Part shown: positions 6,874-15,569 of the stretch, one piece after another | How positions within the stretch are numbered: position 1 is the stretch's first letter | Layout of the letters: every line of letters begins with the position of its first letter | Source of the DNA: JAPPFW01 sp965200835 | GTDB taxonomy: Bacteria; Actinomycetota; Acidimicrobiia; Spongiisociales; Spongiisociaceae | Direction: 5' to 3' | NCBI GenBank assembly: GCA_965200835.1 | Contig: OZ241390.1 | Span: 806,001 to 870,000, forward strand | Length of the DNA: 64,000 bases | Made by a program: the position numbers and the translations under genes | The notes under the pieces: model-generated | Told to the model about the DNA's origin: nothing | The model's input: only the letters and a program-made list of their open reading frames with translations | The model's database searches: none

Positions 6874-8553
6874 CTATCGGCTTTGCGCTTCCACTTCCCC
6901 TTGGCGAGTCGGAGGACGCTCCTGCAGACGCCATCTCCGAACGACGCTCTCAACATACTTGCCGTCGCGGTCGGTTTCATTCCAAAGTGCGGCGAAGGGG
7001 ACATCGGAACTTTGCGGCTGATGCTCTTCAGCCAGATCGTTGAATCGCAATCGTACCGGCACCACGCTCCCTTCACCCACGACCAGGGCCTCCTGGGTGC
7101 GCAGCGTCGGCAGTACGTTGACAAGACTGCGCACCGAGTCCGGCAGCGCCCGCTGAACGAAATTCTGGTCCTGGTCATTACTCATACGCAGGGCCACCAG
7201 TGTGTTGCACTGCGAGAGAATGGCCTCGGCCAGTTCGGAAGGCCGCTGCGAGATCAGCCCAAGGCCTACGCCGTATTTGCGGCCCTCCTTGGCAATACGT
7301 GACAAGGCCTGCTTTGTCGGCTGGAAGGCGGCGTCACCGCCGCGCGGCGCATAACGATGCGCTTCCTCGCATACCAGCACGACCGGCACCTGCACAGGTC
7401 TCGGGCTCCACACCGCGAAATCGAATATCATCCGGCACAGCATCGAAACCACGACATCCACCACATCCGAAGGCACGCCCGAAAGGTCGATGATCGAGAG
7501 CGGCTTCTCGGAGACCGGTATGCGAAGACACTGCCCAACGACATCCTTCAGATTGTCCTGAACACTTTCATCCTGTGTGATCAGAAACGAAAACCGGCTG
7601 TCCTGCTGCAAGGATTGTACCTTGTTCTTGACCTTAAGGTAGGGGTCCCGTTTCGAAGCCTGCTTCGGCATCTTTTCCTTTATATCCTCCAGCAACTTGC
7701 TAAGCTTGTACGGAACCGGCGTATCAACGGTGATCTTGTCCACATCGATCCCCTGCGGTCCGAAATCCCGCCTTGCCACCAGGATCGCATCTTTGAGAAT
7801 GTTGGTCTGAATCGTCGCCACATGTTCCGGTTTGCCAATAAACAGCGCTGCGCTCTCTTCGAAGTTTAGGAGCCAGTGTGGCAGATTCAGGCTTGTCGGA
7901 TCGATGACTTCCGCATTGTCAGGGAACGCTCGGCGGTACTCATTATGCGGATCGAGTAGGATCATGTGTGCTTTGGGTGCGACATCGAGAATCGAACGAA
8001 GCAGCACGGTTACGGAGCACGATTTTCCCGATCCGGTCGTACCCAGTACGGCGAAATGCTTGCCGAGCAGGTCGTCCATAAGTAGATATACGGGCAGCGA
8101 AGCCGCCTGAGAAAGACTACCGACATGGATGCTGGGCTTGTCCGGGCGATTATAAATGCGTGCCAGCTCCACCACGCTGGCGACAAATATCCTCTGGCCG
8201 GGAAGAGGATAGGTTACAACGCCGCGCTGAAAGGCGAACTCACCTTCGCCAAGTCCCGTGCGGACCGCTTCGCCGAACAATTCGATCTCCAGCCATTTGG
8301 CATTGGAAGACGATTCAGGATGAGCGTTGCTTTTTCCGTCAAGTAATGTCTCTGTCATACGCAACGCAGTAATCACGCCGAATACAAGCTTGTCTCCGGC
8401 TTCGATTTTCACGATGGAGCCTACTTGGCCCACCGTGTAGCGTCGGCTCCTGTAGGTACGGTACAGGTCCTCCACAGTGCCTTCAAGCTCGCCGATGACT
8501 TTCGAGCCGGAAACTTCGACAACGCGGCCGATTTGTAGGATCGGATCGCTCAT
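6874..8553 (-). CDS. herA: HerA-family ATPase of a SIR2-HerA defence module
   Basis: This intact 559-residue protein has an N-terminal HAS-barrel-like domain (about 1-150), a Walker A GTTGSGKS at 171-178 and a Walker B VVLVCEEAH near 396. Further on, SRIAKEGRKYGVGLGLISQR carries the sensor and arginine-finger region typical of HerA/FtsK-like motors. HerA proteins form hexamers. In the known SIR2-HerA anti-phage system the ATPase assembles with an NAD-consuming SIR2 protein. Here its ATG overlaps the expected SIR2 stop as ATGA (8550-8553), showing the pair was translationally coupled. SIR2 is broken, so HerA may be an orphan. It is the only full-length large gene in the island. Confidence 0.85.
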   Translation of the reverse strand: MSDPILQIGRVVEVSGSKVIGELEGTVEDLYRTYRSRRYTVGQVGSIVKIEAGDKLVFGVITALRMTETLLDGKSNAHPESSSNAKWLEIELFGEAVRTGLGEGEFAFQRGVVTYPLPGQRIFVASVVELARIYNRPDKPSIHVGSLSQAASLPVYLLMDDLLGKHFAVLGTTGSGKSCSVTVLLRSILDVAPKAHMILLDPHNEYRRAFPDNAEVIDPTSLNLPHWLLNFEESAALFIGKPEHVATIQTNILKDAILVARRDFGPQGIDVDKITVDTPVPYKLSKLLEDIKEKMPKQASKRDPYLKVKNKVQSLQQDSRFSFLITQDESVQDNLKDVVGQCLRIPVSEKPLSIIDLSGVPSDVVDVVVSMLCRMIFDFAVWSPRPVQVPVVLVCEEAHRYAPRGGDAAFQPTKQALSRIAKEGRKYGVGLGLISQRPSELAEAILSQCNTLVALRMSNDQDQNFVQRALPDSVRSLVNVLPTLRTQEALVVGEGSVVPVRLRFNDLAEEHQPQSSDVPFAALWNETDRDGKYVESVVRRWRLQERPPTRQGEVEAQSR

Positions 8554-9661
8554 GCTGCATTCGGCGCGATCAAATCTACCAGGTTCTCAAACTTCCAAAG
8601 ATCGGCTTTGAGAACTGCCGTGGCGGCATCGTCATCAAGGGCGTGACCGATAAAGTTGCCGGTCTCGTCGTCGCCTATAAAGGCGTTAAACCGGGAATCG
8701 CACTGCTTACTATAGGCCTTTAGCCTCTCATCCTGTTTTTAACGGTTTTCTTCGGGGCCGATAAAGGCGATGACGGTCAGATTGCTGTTGTTGGCATTGA
8801 CAGCGTCGTCGAATCGCTTCATTGATATGCTCGTCCCTTAAGCTGTAACCGAGCACGATCAGGCAGTTGTTGACCCGCGGGCTTCGTAACCGTCTTCTGA
8901 ACCTGTCAATCAGGGTCTCGTAGACGCCTTATTGGGTCTGAAGGTATTTCTGCTCGGAAGGGTAGATAAGGAGCGGCTCATCCGCTGTGTCCTTATTCGC
9001 ATTATATCCGCGCCGGACATGCCCATTGCTATCACGTGTCCAGTTGATCGAACCGTGAAGCTTAAACACTCGGTAGGCGATGCTTGCACCCACTTCATCG
9101 TAAGTGTCAGCTTCGAACGACGCACGGGTAGTGCCCCTAAAACCATCGACATAGGGGAGCCTCAGTGAATCCAGACTGGCTTCGAGTAGCGTGTCATAGT
9201 TCAAACCAAAAATGTCACGGGGTTGCGATCACGGGGACCTCGTAGACGCTGCAAGAACCGTTCGTAATATGAACCGGACTTCCAGTCGTCGGCGACTTCG
9301 GTTACGACCGTCGTCTTGATAACGGTGAGCCAGTTATCAATCTCATCGACGCTCAGGTTATGACCGTCGGCACTGGTAATGGAGTCCAGAATATCTGGAT
9401 ATCGGACCAGGTACGTGATCAGACCTTCGATGGTCGGCGAACGGTCGTCGGAGGCCTTGAGTGTATAAAAAAGCTGATGGAGCTTCGCGTCGGCACCTTT
9501 GAGGATGTTCTTGGTCAGTGTGTCTATGAGTGGCTTGCCTGTGTGCACGTTACATCCGGCACCCAGCAAGAAGCAGGTATCACTACCTGTCAGCCACTCA
9601 GTAATTGTTCTCGTACGCCAGTTGTCACTCTATTTCGCCCCTCAAAGCCCCTGTCGATCAT
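8550..9661 (-). pseudogene. SIR2-domain defence protein, broken by several lesions
   Basis: From a plausible ATG at 9661 (MIDRGFEGRNR) the frame shifts near 9595. It then reads TCFLLGAGCNVHTGKPLIDT, the nucleotide-binding GAG motif of SIR2. A second frameshift near 9205 precedes NYDTLLEASLDSLRLPYVDG, with FKLHGSINW as the catalytic-histidine region. A TAA follows TQ at 8928, then YETLIDRFRRRLRS and LIVLGYSLRDEHI, another frameshift and an in-frame TAA. The tail RFNAFIGDDETGNF and LWKFENLVDLIAPNAA ends in the TGA that overlaps herA. Such proteins deplete NAD when triggered by phage. At least five lesions rule out function, although all family blocks are still readable. Confidence 0.8.
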
Positions 9662-10190
9662 TCCGGACTTAGGCGCCGATGCCGCAGTGTCCCAATCCGT
9701 CTCAGACAGATTGTACAACTCACCAATACACCTATCCAGTCGCGTCCTCAGGTCGCCTAATACGGTTGCCGCTGAGGCTGTGCCGTCGCCATCGAGGTCG
9801 TGGCGCACCACGTTCAGCTAGTCAAGGTTGTTGATCTCGATCAGCCCGTTGTTGTCGGTGTCGTAGTTGCCGTCGGCGCCCAGCGGCGTCGCCGGGCGGT
9901 AGATGCAGTTCGATCCAGACGCGGTGGTGATGATACCGGCCAGCGCCGTCATCGGATATGTGTCGGCAGAATCAGGCCCGGATACTGGTCGTTGGCGCCA
10001 AAGTTCCAGGGGCTGGCGACTGTGGGATCCCCGTCGGTATCGTGATCGTCCCACGTGGTGTAGATGCCGGTGTAGGCCGTGGGGGTAACCAGCTCGGAAC
10101 GCGTCTTGGCCAGGGTGGTTGTCTCGTTGCCACCCGCCAGCAGGCCCGTCCCGACGAGTCGCTTTACGACGCCGTGATCTTGCTGTTGTT
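9662..10190 (-). pseudogene. Relic of a DTDGDG-repeat surface protein
   Basis: Read from right to left, one frame gives NETTTLAKTRSELVTPTAYT and GIYTTWDDHDTDGDP, then SPWNFGANDQYPGL. After a frameshift near 9965 a second frame gives YDTDNNGLIEINNLD, an in-frame TAG at 9818-9820, and LNVVRHDLDGDG. The consensus of this repeat in large secreted proteins reads DTDGDGLIEIxxLxQLNAxRxDLDGDG, so the TAG replaces a glutamine CAG. The acidic DxDGDG loops are calcium-binding in type. The tail 9662-9760 (LRTRLDRCIGELYNLSE) is of uncertain origin and may belong to the SIR2 gene. Confidence 0.6.
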
Positions 10191-10398
10191 GTCGATGAGC
10201 GCTGCCCGCGGCCCCACGTTTCGGTCCCTCCGACTCGTTCTGCTCGGGACCAAGGGCCGGTCCACGGACCTGGCTTACGGGAGACGATCCGGCGACGGTG
10301 TCAGAGACCCCTCACCGTCAGGACTACATCCTGGGACACCATTGGCACATCGCATCGGTGGGGCAAGCTCTCCCCCGCACCGGTTCGGACCGCCGCCT

Positions 10399-11847
10399 TT
10401 AGAGACCGGCGCGTTCCCTCAACAGCTGGCCAGCCAGCCTGGGATCCGCTTTGCCGCGGGTCTGGCGCATCACCTGGCCTACGAAGAAACCGATCAGCTT
10501 CCGCTCTCCGGTCTGCAGGCGAGCGAATTCCGCCGGTCGAGCGGCGATGACCTCCTCTACCGCTTTCTCCAGCACTCCCGCATCGGATATCTGGAGGAGA
10601 TCTCGAGCCTTCGCCACCTCCTCGGGTGACCCTTCCCCGGCCAGCACCCCGGCCAGCACTTCTCGGGCGGCTGACCGGGACAGTAACGAGCCTTCGACCA
10701 TGGCCAGCAGCTTCGCCAGGTGCCGACCCGAGATCGGCGAGCCCGCCGAAGTCTCCCGGCCCGAGCGCCGCAGCGCGCCGACCACCTCACCCGATACCCA
10801 GTTAGCCGCCTGCTGGGCCTCGGCTCCCGCCTCGACCGTGTCCTCGAACAACCGGCGCCGGTCCCCGCTGCTGCCGGCCAGGGTGGCGGACAGGGCCGCA
10901 TCCACCCCCAGCGCCTGGTATCGGGCGCATCGCTCGGCGGGTAACTCGGGAAGCAGCGCCACCATCCGGTGCTCCCATTCCGGATCTAGCTCCATGGGCA
11001 CCAGGTCCGGGTCTGGGAAGTAGCGATAGTCCGAGCTTCCCTCCTTGACTCTCCCGCTCCTGGTCACCCCGGCCTCCTCGTCCCAATGCCGGGTTTCCAT
11101 GACGATCCTGCCGGCCCTGGCCAGGCTGGCCACCTGCCGTTCGATCTCATGAGCGACCGCCCGCTCCAGGGACCGGAACGAGTTCATGTTCTTGATCTCG
11201 ACCTTGGTCCCCAGCGGGGCTTGCGGACCTGGACGCACCGAGACGTTGGCGTCGAAGCGGATCGAGCCCTCTTCCAGCTTGGCATCCGAGACTCCGAGCG
11301 CCACCACCAGCAGTCGCAATTCCTGCGCGTAGGCCCTGGCCTGGGCGGCGGAGCGGATGTCGGGTCGGGTGACGATCTCCACCAGCGGCACCCCGGAGCG
11401 GTTGAAGTCGAGCAGCGAGTAACGGGCGCTCCCGATCCGGCCATCTCCTCCCACGTGGGTGCTCTTGCCGGTGTCCTCCTCCTGATGCACCCGCTCGATT
11501 CCGATCCGCCCCGAGTGCTGTCCCCCTACGTCCAGGTATCCGTCCACGCAAACAGGTAGGTCGAACTGGGAAATCTGGTAGTTCTTGGGTAGGTCGGCGT
11601 AGAAGTAGTTCTTGCGATGGAATACCGGACGGCGGGTCACCGAACAGTTGAGGGCGAGGCCGATCCGCATGATCCGGTCGATCGCCTCCCGGTTGGGGAC
11701 CGGCAACGCTCCCGGAAGCCCGAGGCACACCGGACATACGCTGGTGTTGGGTGAAGCGTCGAAATGCGCCGGGCAACCGCAGAACATCTTCGACCGGGTG
11801 GAAAGCTCCACGTGGGTCTCCAGACCGATCACTGCCTCCCAGGTCAC
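10399..11847 (-). CDS. gatB: Aspartyl/glutamyl-tRNA amidotransferase subunit B
   Basis: This full-length 482-residue GatB opens WEAVIGLETHVELSTRSKMF and has the zinc-site cysteines in CGCPAHF and VCPVCLGLPG. HRKNYFYADLPKNYQISQFD follows, then a C-terminal helical YqeY-like tail that contacts tRNA. GatB phosphorylates and positions misacylated Glu-tRNA(Gln) or Asp-tRNA(Asn) for amidation by GatA using ammonia. The GTG start at 11847 overlaps the gatA stop as GTGA, so translation is coupled. Gene order gatC-gatA-gatB is the standard one. Presence of GatCAB implies the organism makes Gln-tRNA and/or Asn-tRNA by transamidation. Confidence 0.95.
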   Translation of the reverse strand: MTWEAVIGLETHVELSTRSKMFCGCPAHFDASPNTSVCPVCLGLPGALPVPNREAIDRIMRIGLALNCSVTRRPVFHRKNYFYADLPKNYQISQFDLPVCVDGYLDVGGQHSGRIGIERVHQEEDTGKSTHVGGDGRIGSARYSLLDFNRSGVPLVEIVTRPDIRSAAQARAYAQELRLLVVALGVSDAKLEEGSIRFDANVSVRPGPQAPLGTKVEIKNMNSFRSLERAVAHEIERQVASLARAGRIVMETRHWDEEAGVTRSGRVKEGSSDYRYFPDPDLVPMELDPEWEHRMVALLPELPAERCARYQALGVDAALSATLAGSSGDRRRLFEDTVEAGAEAQQAANWVSGEVVGALRRSGRETSAGSPISGRHLAKLLAMVEGSLLSRSAAREVLAGVLAGEGSPEEVAKARDLLQISDAGVLEKAVEEVIAARPAEFARLQTGERKLIGFFVGQVMRQTRGKADPRLAGQLLRERAGL

Positions 11848-13328
11848 CGGACACCTCCCCTCAAACCGAACTCGGGATCGTAGGGAACGGCAGTATCGAA
11901 AGACGCCAGGGTCTCGATCGCCTCGGCCACCTGGAACATGATCGGCTCCTCCAGGGCAGGCGCCATCACCTGAAACCCGATGGGCATGTCCCGATGGTCC
12001 AGGCCGACCGGGACGCTGATGGCGGGATGCCCGGCCAGGCTCGCCGGGATGGTGAACACATCGCTCTGGTACATCGCCAGCGGATTCTCGGTCCGATCCC
12101 CAACCGGAAAGGCGGTGGTGGGGCTGGTGGGTGACACCACCACGTCACAGTGTTCGTAGGCGCGTGCGAAGTCGCGCCGCACGAGGGTACGAATCTTCTG
12201 GGCCTGGCCGTAGAAGGCTTCGTGGTACCCGGCTGACAGGGCGAAGGTTCCGAGCAGGATCCGGCGGGCCACCTCGGGACCGAAACCTTCTGCCCGGGTA
12301 CGGGACATCATTTCCTCGGTGGTCGACCCATCGATCCGCAGGCCGTAGCGAACCCCGTCGAAGCGAGCCAGGTTGGCCGAGCACTCTGCCGGGGCGATCA
12401 GGTAATAGACGGACAGGCCTTCGGCGGTGGACGGGAGGGAAACATCCACCATCCGGCCCCCAGCGCGTTCCATAGCGTCAACCAACCGATCGAAGGCATG
12501 TCTCACATCGGGCTCGACGGCCGAGTCGCCTCCCAGACCGCGCGCTACCCCGACCCGGACCCCGTCGAGACCACGTCCCATACGGGACCGGGCGGAGGGC
12601 AAGTCGCCGGGATAAGAGGTGGCATCGAGCGGATCATGGCCACTGATGGCATCCAGGAGGATGGCGGCGTCCTCCACCGTATGAGTAAGGGGGCCGATCT
12701 GGTCGAGGGAGGATGCAAAGGCGATCAGCCCGTAGCGGCTGACCGCTCCATAGGTGGGTTTGGCGCCGACCAGACCGCACAGAGCGGCGGGCTGGCGGAT
12801 CGATCCCCCGGTATCCGAACCCAGGGCCGCCAGCGCCATCCTGGCCGCCACCGCCGCCGCGCTGCCACCCGATGACCCGCCGGGAACCCGATCGGTGTTC
12901 CACGGGTTACGGGTGGGGCCGTAGGCCGAGTTCTCGGTGGACGATCCCATGGCGAACTCGTCCAGGTTGGTCTTCCCGGCGATCAGCGCCCCGCCACTTC
13001 GTAGGCCACTGACCACGGTGGCGTCGTAGGGAGGGCGATAACCCGCCAGGATTCGGGATCCGGCGGTGGTCTCCATCCCCCGGGTGGTCAGGTTGTCCTT
13101 GAGGGCGATGGGTATGCCATGGAGCGGTCCTCGGTCCTCCCCGGCTGCCATCGCCTGATCGGCTTCGGCGGCGGCCCGCAGGAGCCCGTCCGAGTCGAGC
13201 GTCAGGTAAGCATGGACCTGGGCGTCCACCATGCGTGCTCTTCCCAGTACTAGCTCGGCCAGCCGGACGGAGGTGGTGGACCCGTCACGCAGCGCTAGGG
13301 CTGCCCCAGTGATGGAGAATTCCTTCAT
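11844..13328 (-). CDS. gatA: Aspartyl/glutamyl-tRNA amidotransferase subunit A
   Basis: GatA is the amidase-signature subunit that releases ammonia from glutamine. The signature GGSSGGSAAAVAARMALAAL with the downstream GSDTGGSIRQPAALCG supplies the Ser-cisSer-Lys triad, with the lysine in PIALKDNLTTRG near residue 77. The ATG at 13328 (MKEFSITGAA) is preferred over a TTG one codon upstream, giving 494 residues, the normal length. It lies eight bases after gatC and overlaps gatB by four bases. No missing catalytic residue was seen. Confidence 0.95.
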   Translation of the reverse strand: MKEFSITGAALALRDGSTTSVRLAELVLGRARMVDAQVHAYLTLDSDGLLRAAAEADQAMAAGEDRGPLHGIPIALKDNLTTRGMETTAGSRILAGYRPPYDATVVSGLRSGGALIAGKTNLDEFAMGSSTENSAYGPTRNPWNTDRVPGGSSGGSAAAVAARMALAALGSDTGGSIRQPAALCGLVGAKPTYGAVSRYGLIAFASSLDQIGPLTHTVEDAAILLDAISGHDPLDATSYPGDLPSARSRMGRGLDGVRVGVARGLGGDSAVEPDVRHAFDRLVDAMERAGGRMVDVSLPSTAEGLSVYYLIAPAECSANLARFDGVRYGLRIDGSTTEEMMSRTRAEGFGPEVARRILLGTFALSAGYHEAFYGQAQKIRTLVRRDFARAYEHCDVVVSPTSPTTAFPVGDRTENPLAMYQSDVFTIPASLAGHPAISVPVGLDHRDMPIGFQVMAPALEEPIMFQVAEAIETLASFDTAVPYDPEFGLRGGVR

Positions 13329-13336
13329 CAACTCGT

Positions 13337-13633
13337 TCAGGCCTGCTCGATGGCCGGCGGCACGCGGAAGAACTCTCCCTCTGCCTGGGGAGCCATGGCC
13401 AGCACCTCGTCACGGTCCAGGATCGTCTCGGGTGTGACCCGATCCTTACGGAAGCGGTTGGTCATCGGGAGGGGGTGCGAGGTCGGCTCGACACCCTCGG
13501 TGTCGACGGCCTGGATCGTGGCCACATGCTCCAGCAGCTCCCGGCACTGCCGCCCGTAGGTGTCCAGCTCCTCAGGTGACAGGCTGAGCCGGGCCAGGCG
13601 CGCCACATGGGCGATGTCTATATCGACGGGCAT
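13337..13633 (-). CDS. gatC: Aspartyl/glutamyl-tRNA amidotransferase subunit C
   Basis: GatC wraps around GatA and GatB and stabilises the complex. I start it at the ATG at 13633 (MPVDIDIAHVARLA), where family similarity begins, giving 98 residues; an upstream GTG/ATG extension to 13663 is possible. Family blocks are HVARLARLSLSPEELDTY, then a C-terminal LREDxV-type segment seen here as RKDRVTPE, and FFRVPPAIEQA at the end. It is the first gene of the gatCAB operon; the 420 bases upstream would hold the promoter. Confidence 0.9.
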   Translation of the reverse strand: MPVDIDIAHVARLARLSLSPEELDTYGRQCRELLEHVATIQAVDTEGVEPTSHPLPMTNRFRKDRVTPETILDRDEVLAMAPQAEGEFFRVPPAIEQA

Positions 13634-14053
13634 GCCCCGGATCCTACCCGGGTGGTAGGGCATCCTCTCCCAGGGACACTCTGGCTGGCTAGCTGATCCG
13701 ACCCGAGTCGAACACTCTCAAGGGGCAGCTACCGGTTGGCCGGGTCGGATTGACCGGCCGACTCACCACCCCACTCGGCGAACATCCACCCAGTGGACCC
13801 TCTCCTCGATCGAAAACCGTCTCAGGTGCGGAGGACCGTCTTCAAAGTTGGCGCTGATCCATTTGGTACTGCATCAGTGCCGTTCGGTGTCCCTCATGCC
13901 GATCAGTACGTCGTAAGGCTGATAGGTCCCGGTGCAGGATTGGGGATGTCTTACTTCGAAATTTGGCTGGACGGAGATCAGATACAACGTTCGGTGGCTA
14001 CCGGTATGCCAGTCATACTTTCCGACGTGGTCACGGTCACCGCTAGGTCGAGA
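13634..14053. other. Stretch upstream of gatC with a doubtful coding remnant
   Basis: This gap probably holds the gatC promoter. On the plus strand a GTG at 13793 opens a frame reading GADPFGTASVPFGVPHADQY, then VVRLIGPGAGLGMSYFEIWL to about 14045, where it runs antisense into the next gene without a stop of its own. The first 80 residues look protein-like but I recognise no family and the base composition is lower in GC than its neighbours. It may be the head of a truncated foreign gene. Confidence 0.3.
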
Positions 14054-14500
14054 TCATCGCAACGCGGTTACCAGACCGTCGGGGTCGTCCGTGCCGATCA
14101 GGAATCCTCGCCCGCCGGCCAGGGTCAGCAACACCGTGTCGAACCCCCAGACACTCCACATCACTCCTTTCGGAGTCCCCCGGACGCCCGCCCCGTACCA
14201 CCAGGGAATCCGGAAGGACTCGGCCGACTCGATGTCTGCCCTCGGGATCCGCTTCCTCGGCCACCCAAGCGCGTAGGCGAGCTCGACCTCGGTAGGCGTG
14301 ACCGACACCCGCAGGGTCCGGAATCCGAGGAAGAACACCGAGACGCTCAATGCGGCCAAGATCAACCACGGCAGCGACGCTGACAGGGCTCCCTCATCCG
14401 CCCACACCCACATCGTGATGATTACCAGCGGCAGCCACCCGTAGTTCAGCGGGACCAGCAGCTTCAGGTTCGCGGACTGGGTGTGGCTGTAGAAGACCAT
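14054..14500 (-). CDS. Membrane protein with a bacterial PH-like domain
   Basis: This 148-residue protein has two hydrophobic spans (about residues 15-32 and 40-58), followed by a soluble C-terminal half reading LRVSVTPTEVELAYALGW, IPRADIESAESFRIPWW and DTVLLTLAGGRGFLIGTDDP. That strand-rich pattern, with a conserved Arg-Ala-Asp-Ile junction and a closing D/N-P, is typical of small actinobacterial membrane-anchored bPH-type proteins. The function is unknown. It follows dapE by 10 bases on the same strand, so it is probably the last gene of the dap operon by read-through. Confidence 0.5.
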   Translation of the reverse strand: MVFYSHTQSANLKLLVPLNYGWLPLVIITMWVWADEGALSASLPWLILAALSVSVFFLGFRTLRVSVTPTEVELAYALGWPRKRIPRADIESAESFRIPWWYGAGVRGTPKGVMWSVWGFDTVLLTLAGGRGFLIGTDDPDGLVTALR

Positions 14501-14510
14501 CCTGTCGCTC

Positions 14511-15569
14511 CTACTTCTCGGTCAGGAACCTTCTCAGGGTACGGAAAACCGGTTCCAGGTTAGCTATCGGAACGCTCTCGGTGACCTGATGGGCCTGGGC
14601 GGTCTCCCCGGGACCGTAGTTGAGCGCTGGGATCCCGTACCTGGCGAGGCGGGCCACATCGGTCCAGGCTTGCTTGGGAGTGACCGGGGCGTCGGCTAGG
14701 CATTTCAGCCTCTCCAGGCGGGGATGGCCTTCGGGAACCGGCGCACCGTCGACGCACTCCTGGATCTCCACGGCGTCCGCCTGGCGGGTGATTTCCCTCA
14801 ACCTAGCTACTGCTTCCTCCGGGCTCCGGTTGGGCGCAAACCGGTAGTTGAGATTCAACTCGAAGACGGCGGGGATCACGTTGTTCGCCACGCCTCCCGC
14901 CGCTCTGGTGACCGACCATACTTCGAAGAAGGTCAACCCTCCCACCTCGATCGGCTCCGGATCCCGGCGGTGAAGCCCGGCCAGCCAGGCACCCGCTCGG
15001 GTGATGGCGTTCTCGCCCAACCATGGCCGGGCACTGTGGGCGGCCTTACCCTCGAACCGCACGGTGGCGTTGATGAGACCCTGGCAACCGAGCTGTAGTT
15101 CCAGATCGGTCGGTTCGAGGACGACGGCGAACACCGCCTCCTGCAACCACGGGAAGGTCTGGAGAGTCGGCTCCAGACCGTTCCGGCTGTGCGGTCCCTC
15201 CTCCCCTTCGTAGAAGACCCCGATGACCTCGTAAGGCCCCTCCCTGACGGCCCGATCCTCTAGTAAGTGGACCATCACCGCCACCCCGGCCTTCATGTCC
15301 GACGATCCGAGCCCGATCAGCCTTCCCTGTTCGACGGTCGGCGGGCCCTGGCCCTGGTTGGGCACGGTGTCGATGTGGCCGACCAGCAGGATCCGGGGGC
15401 GATGCCCGGGCCCACCCACTACCAGGTTGTTATCGGTCCGGTGGAGCTGATCGGTAGGGCGAGAGGAACCGAGTCGGGCCGCCAGAGCATCGCACAAGGC
15501 CGCTTCGCTCCCGGTCGACGATGGTATGCCGACCAGCCAGGAAAGCGTATCGACCAGGGCCGGGGTCAA
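14511..15569 (-). CDS. dapE: Succinyl-diaminopimelate desuccinylase
   Basis: This M20-family metallohydrolase of 352 residues is of the actinobacterial DapE type. Zinc-site blocks are ILLVGHIDTVP (His/Asp), GLGSSDMKAG (bridging Asp) and FYEGEEGP (catalytic Glu and zinc Glu), with the C-terminal histidine in ETAQAHQVTE. It cleaves N-succinyl-LL-2,6-diaminopimelate to LL-diaminopimelate and succinate, late in lysine and peptidoglycan biosynthesis. Its ATG overlaps the dapD stop as ATGA. Together with dapC and dapD it forms a complete succinylase branch except for dapA, dapB and dapF, which are not in the window. Confidence 0.9.
   Translation of the reverse strand: MTPALVDTLSWLVGIPSSTGSEAALCDALAARLGSSRPTDQLHRTDNNLVVGGPGHRPRILLVGHIDTVPNQGQGPPTVEQGRLIGLGSSDMKAGVAVMVHLLEDRAVREGPYEVIGVFYEGEEGPHSRNGLEPTLQTFPWLQEAVFAVVLEPTDLELQLGCQGLINATVRFEGKAAHSARPWLGENAITRAGAWLAGLHRRDPEPIEVGGLTFFEVWSVTRAAGGVANNVIPAVFELNLNYRFAPNRSPEEAVARLREITRQADAVEIQECVDGAPVPEGHPRLERLKCLADAPVTPKQAWTDVARLARYGIPALNYGPGETAQAHQVTESVPIANLEPVFRTLRRFLTEK

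Noticed and set aside
9958..10629. Plus-strand open frame over the island edge and the end of gatB
   Set aside because: It crosses a pseudogene fragment and runs antisense into gatB, and the translation is low-complexity with no family resemblance.
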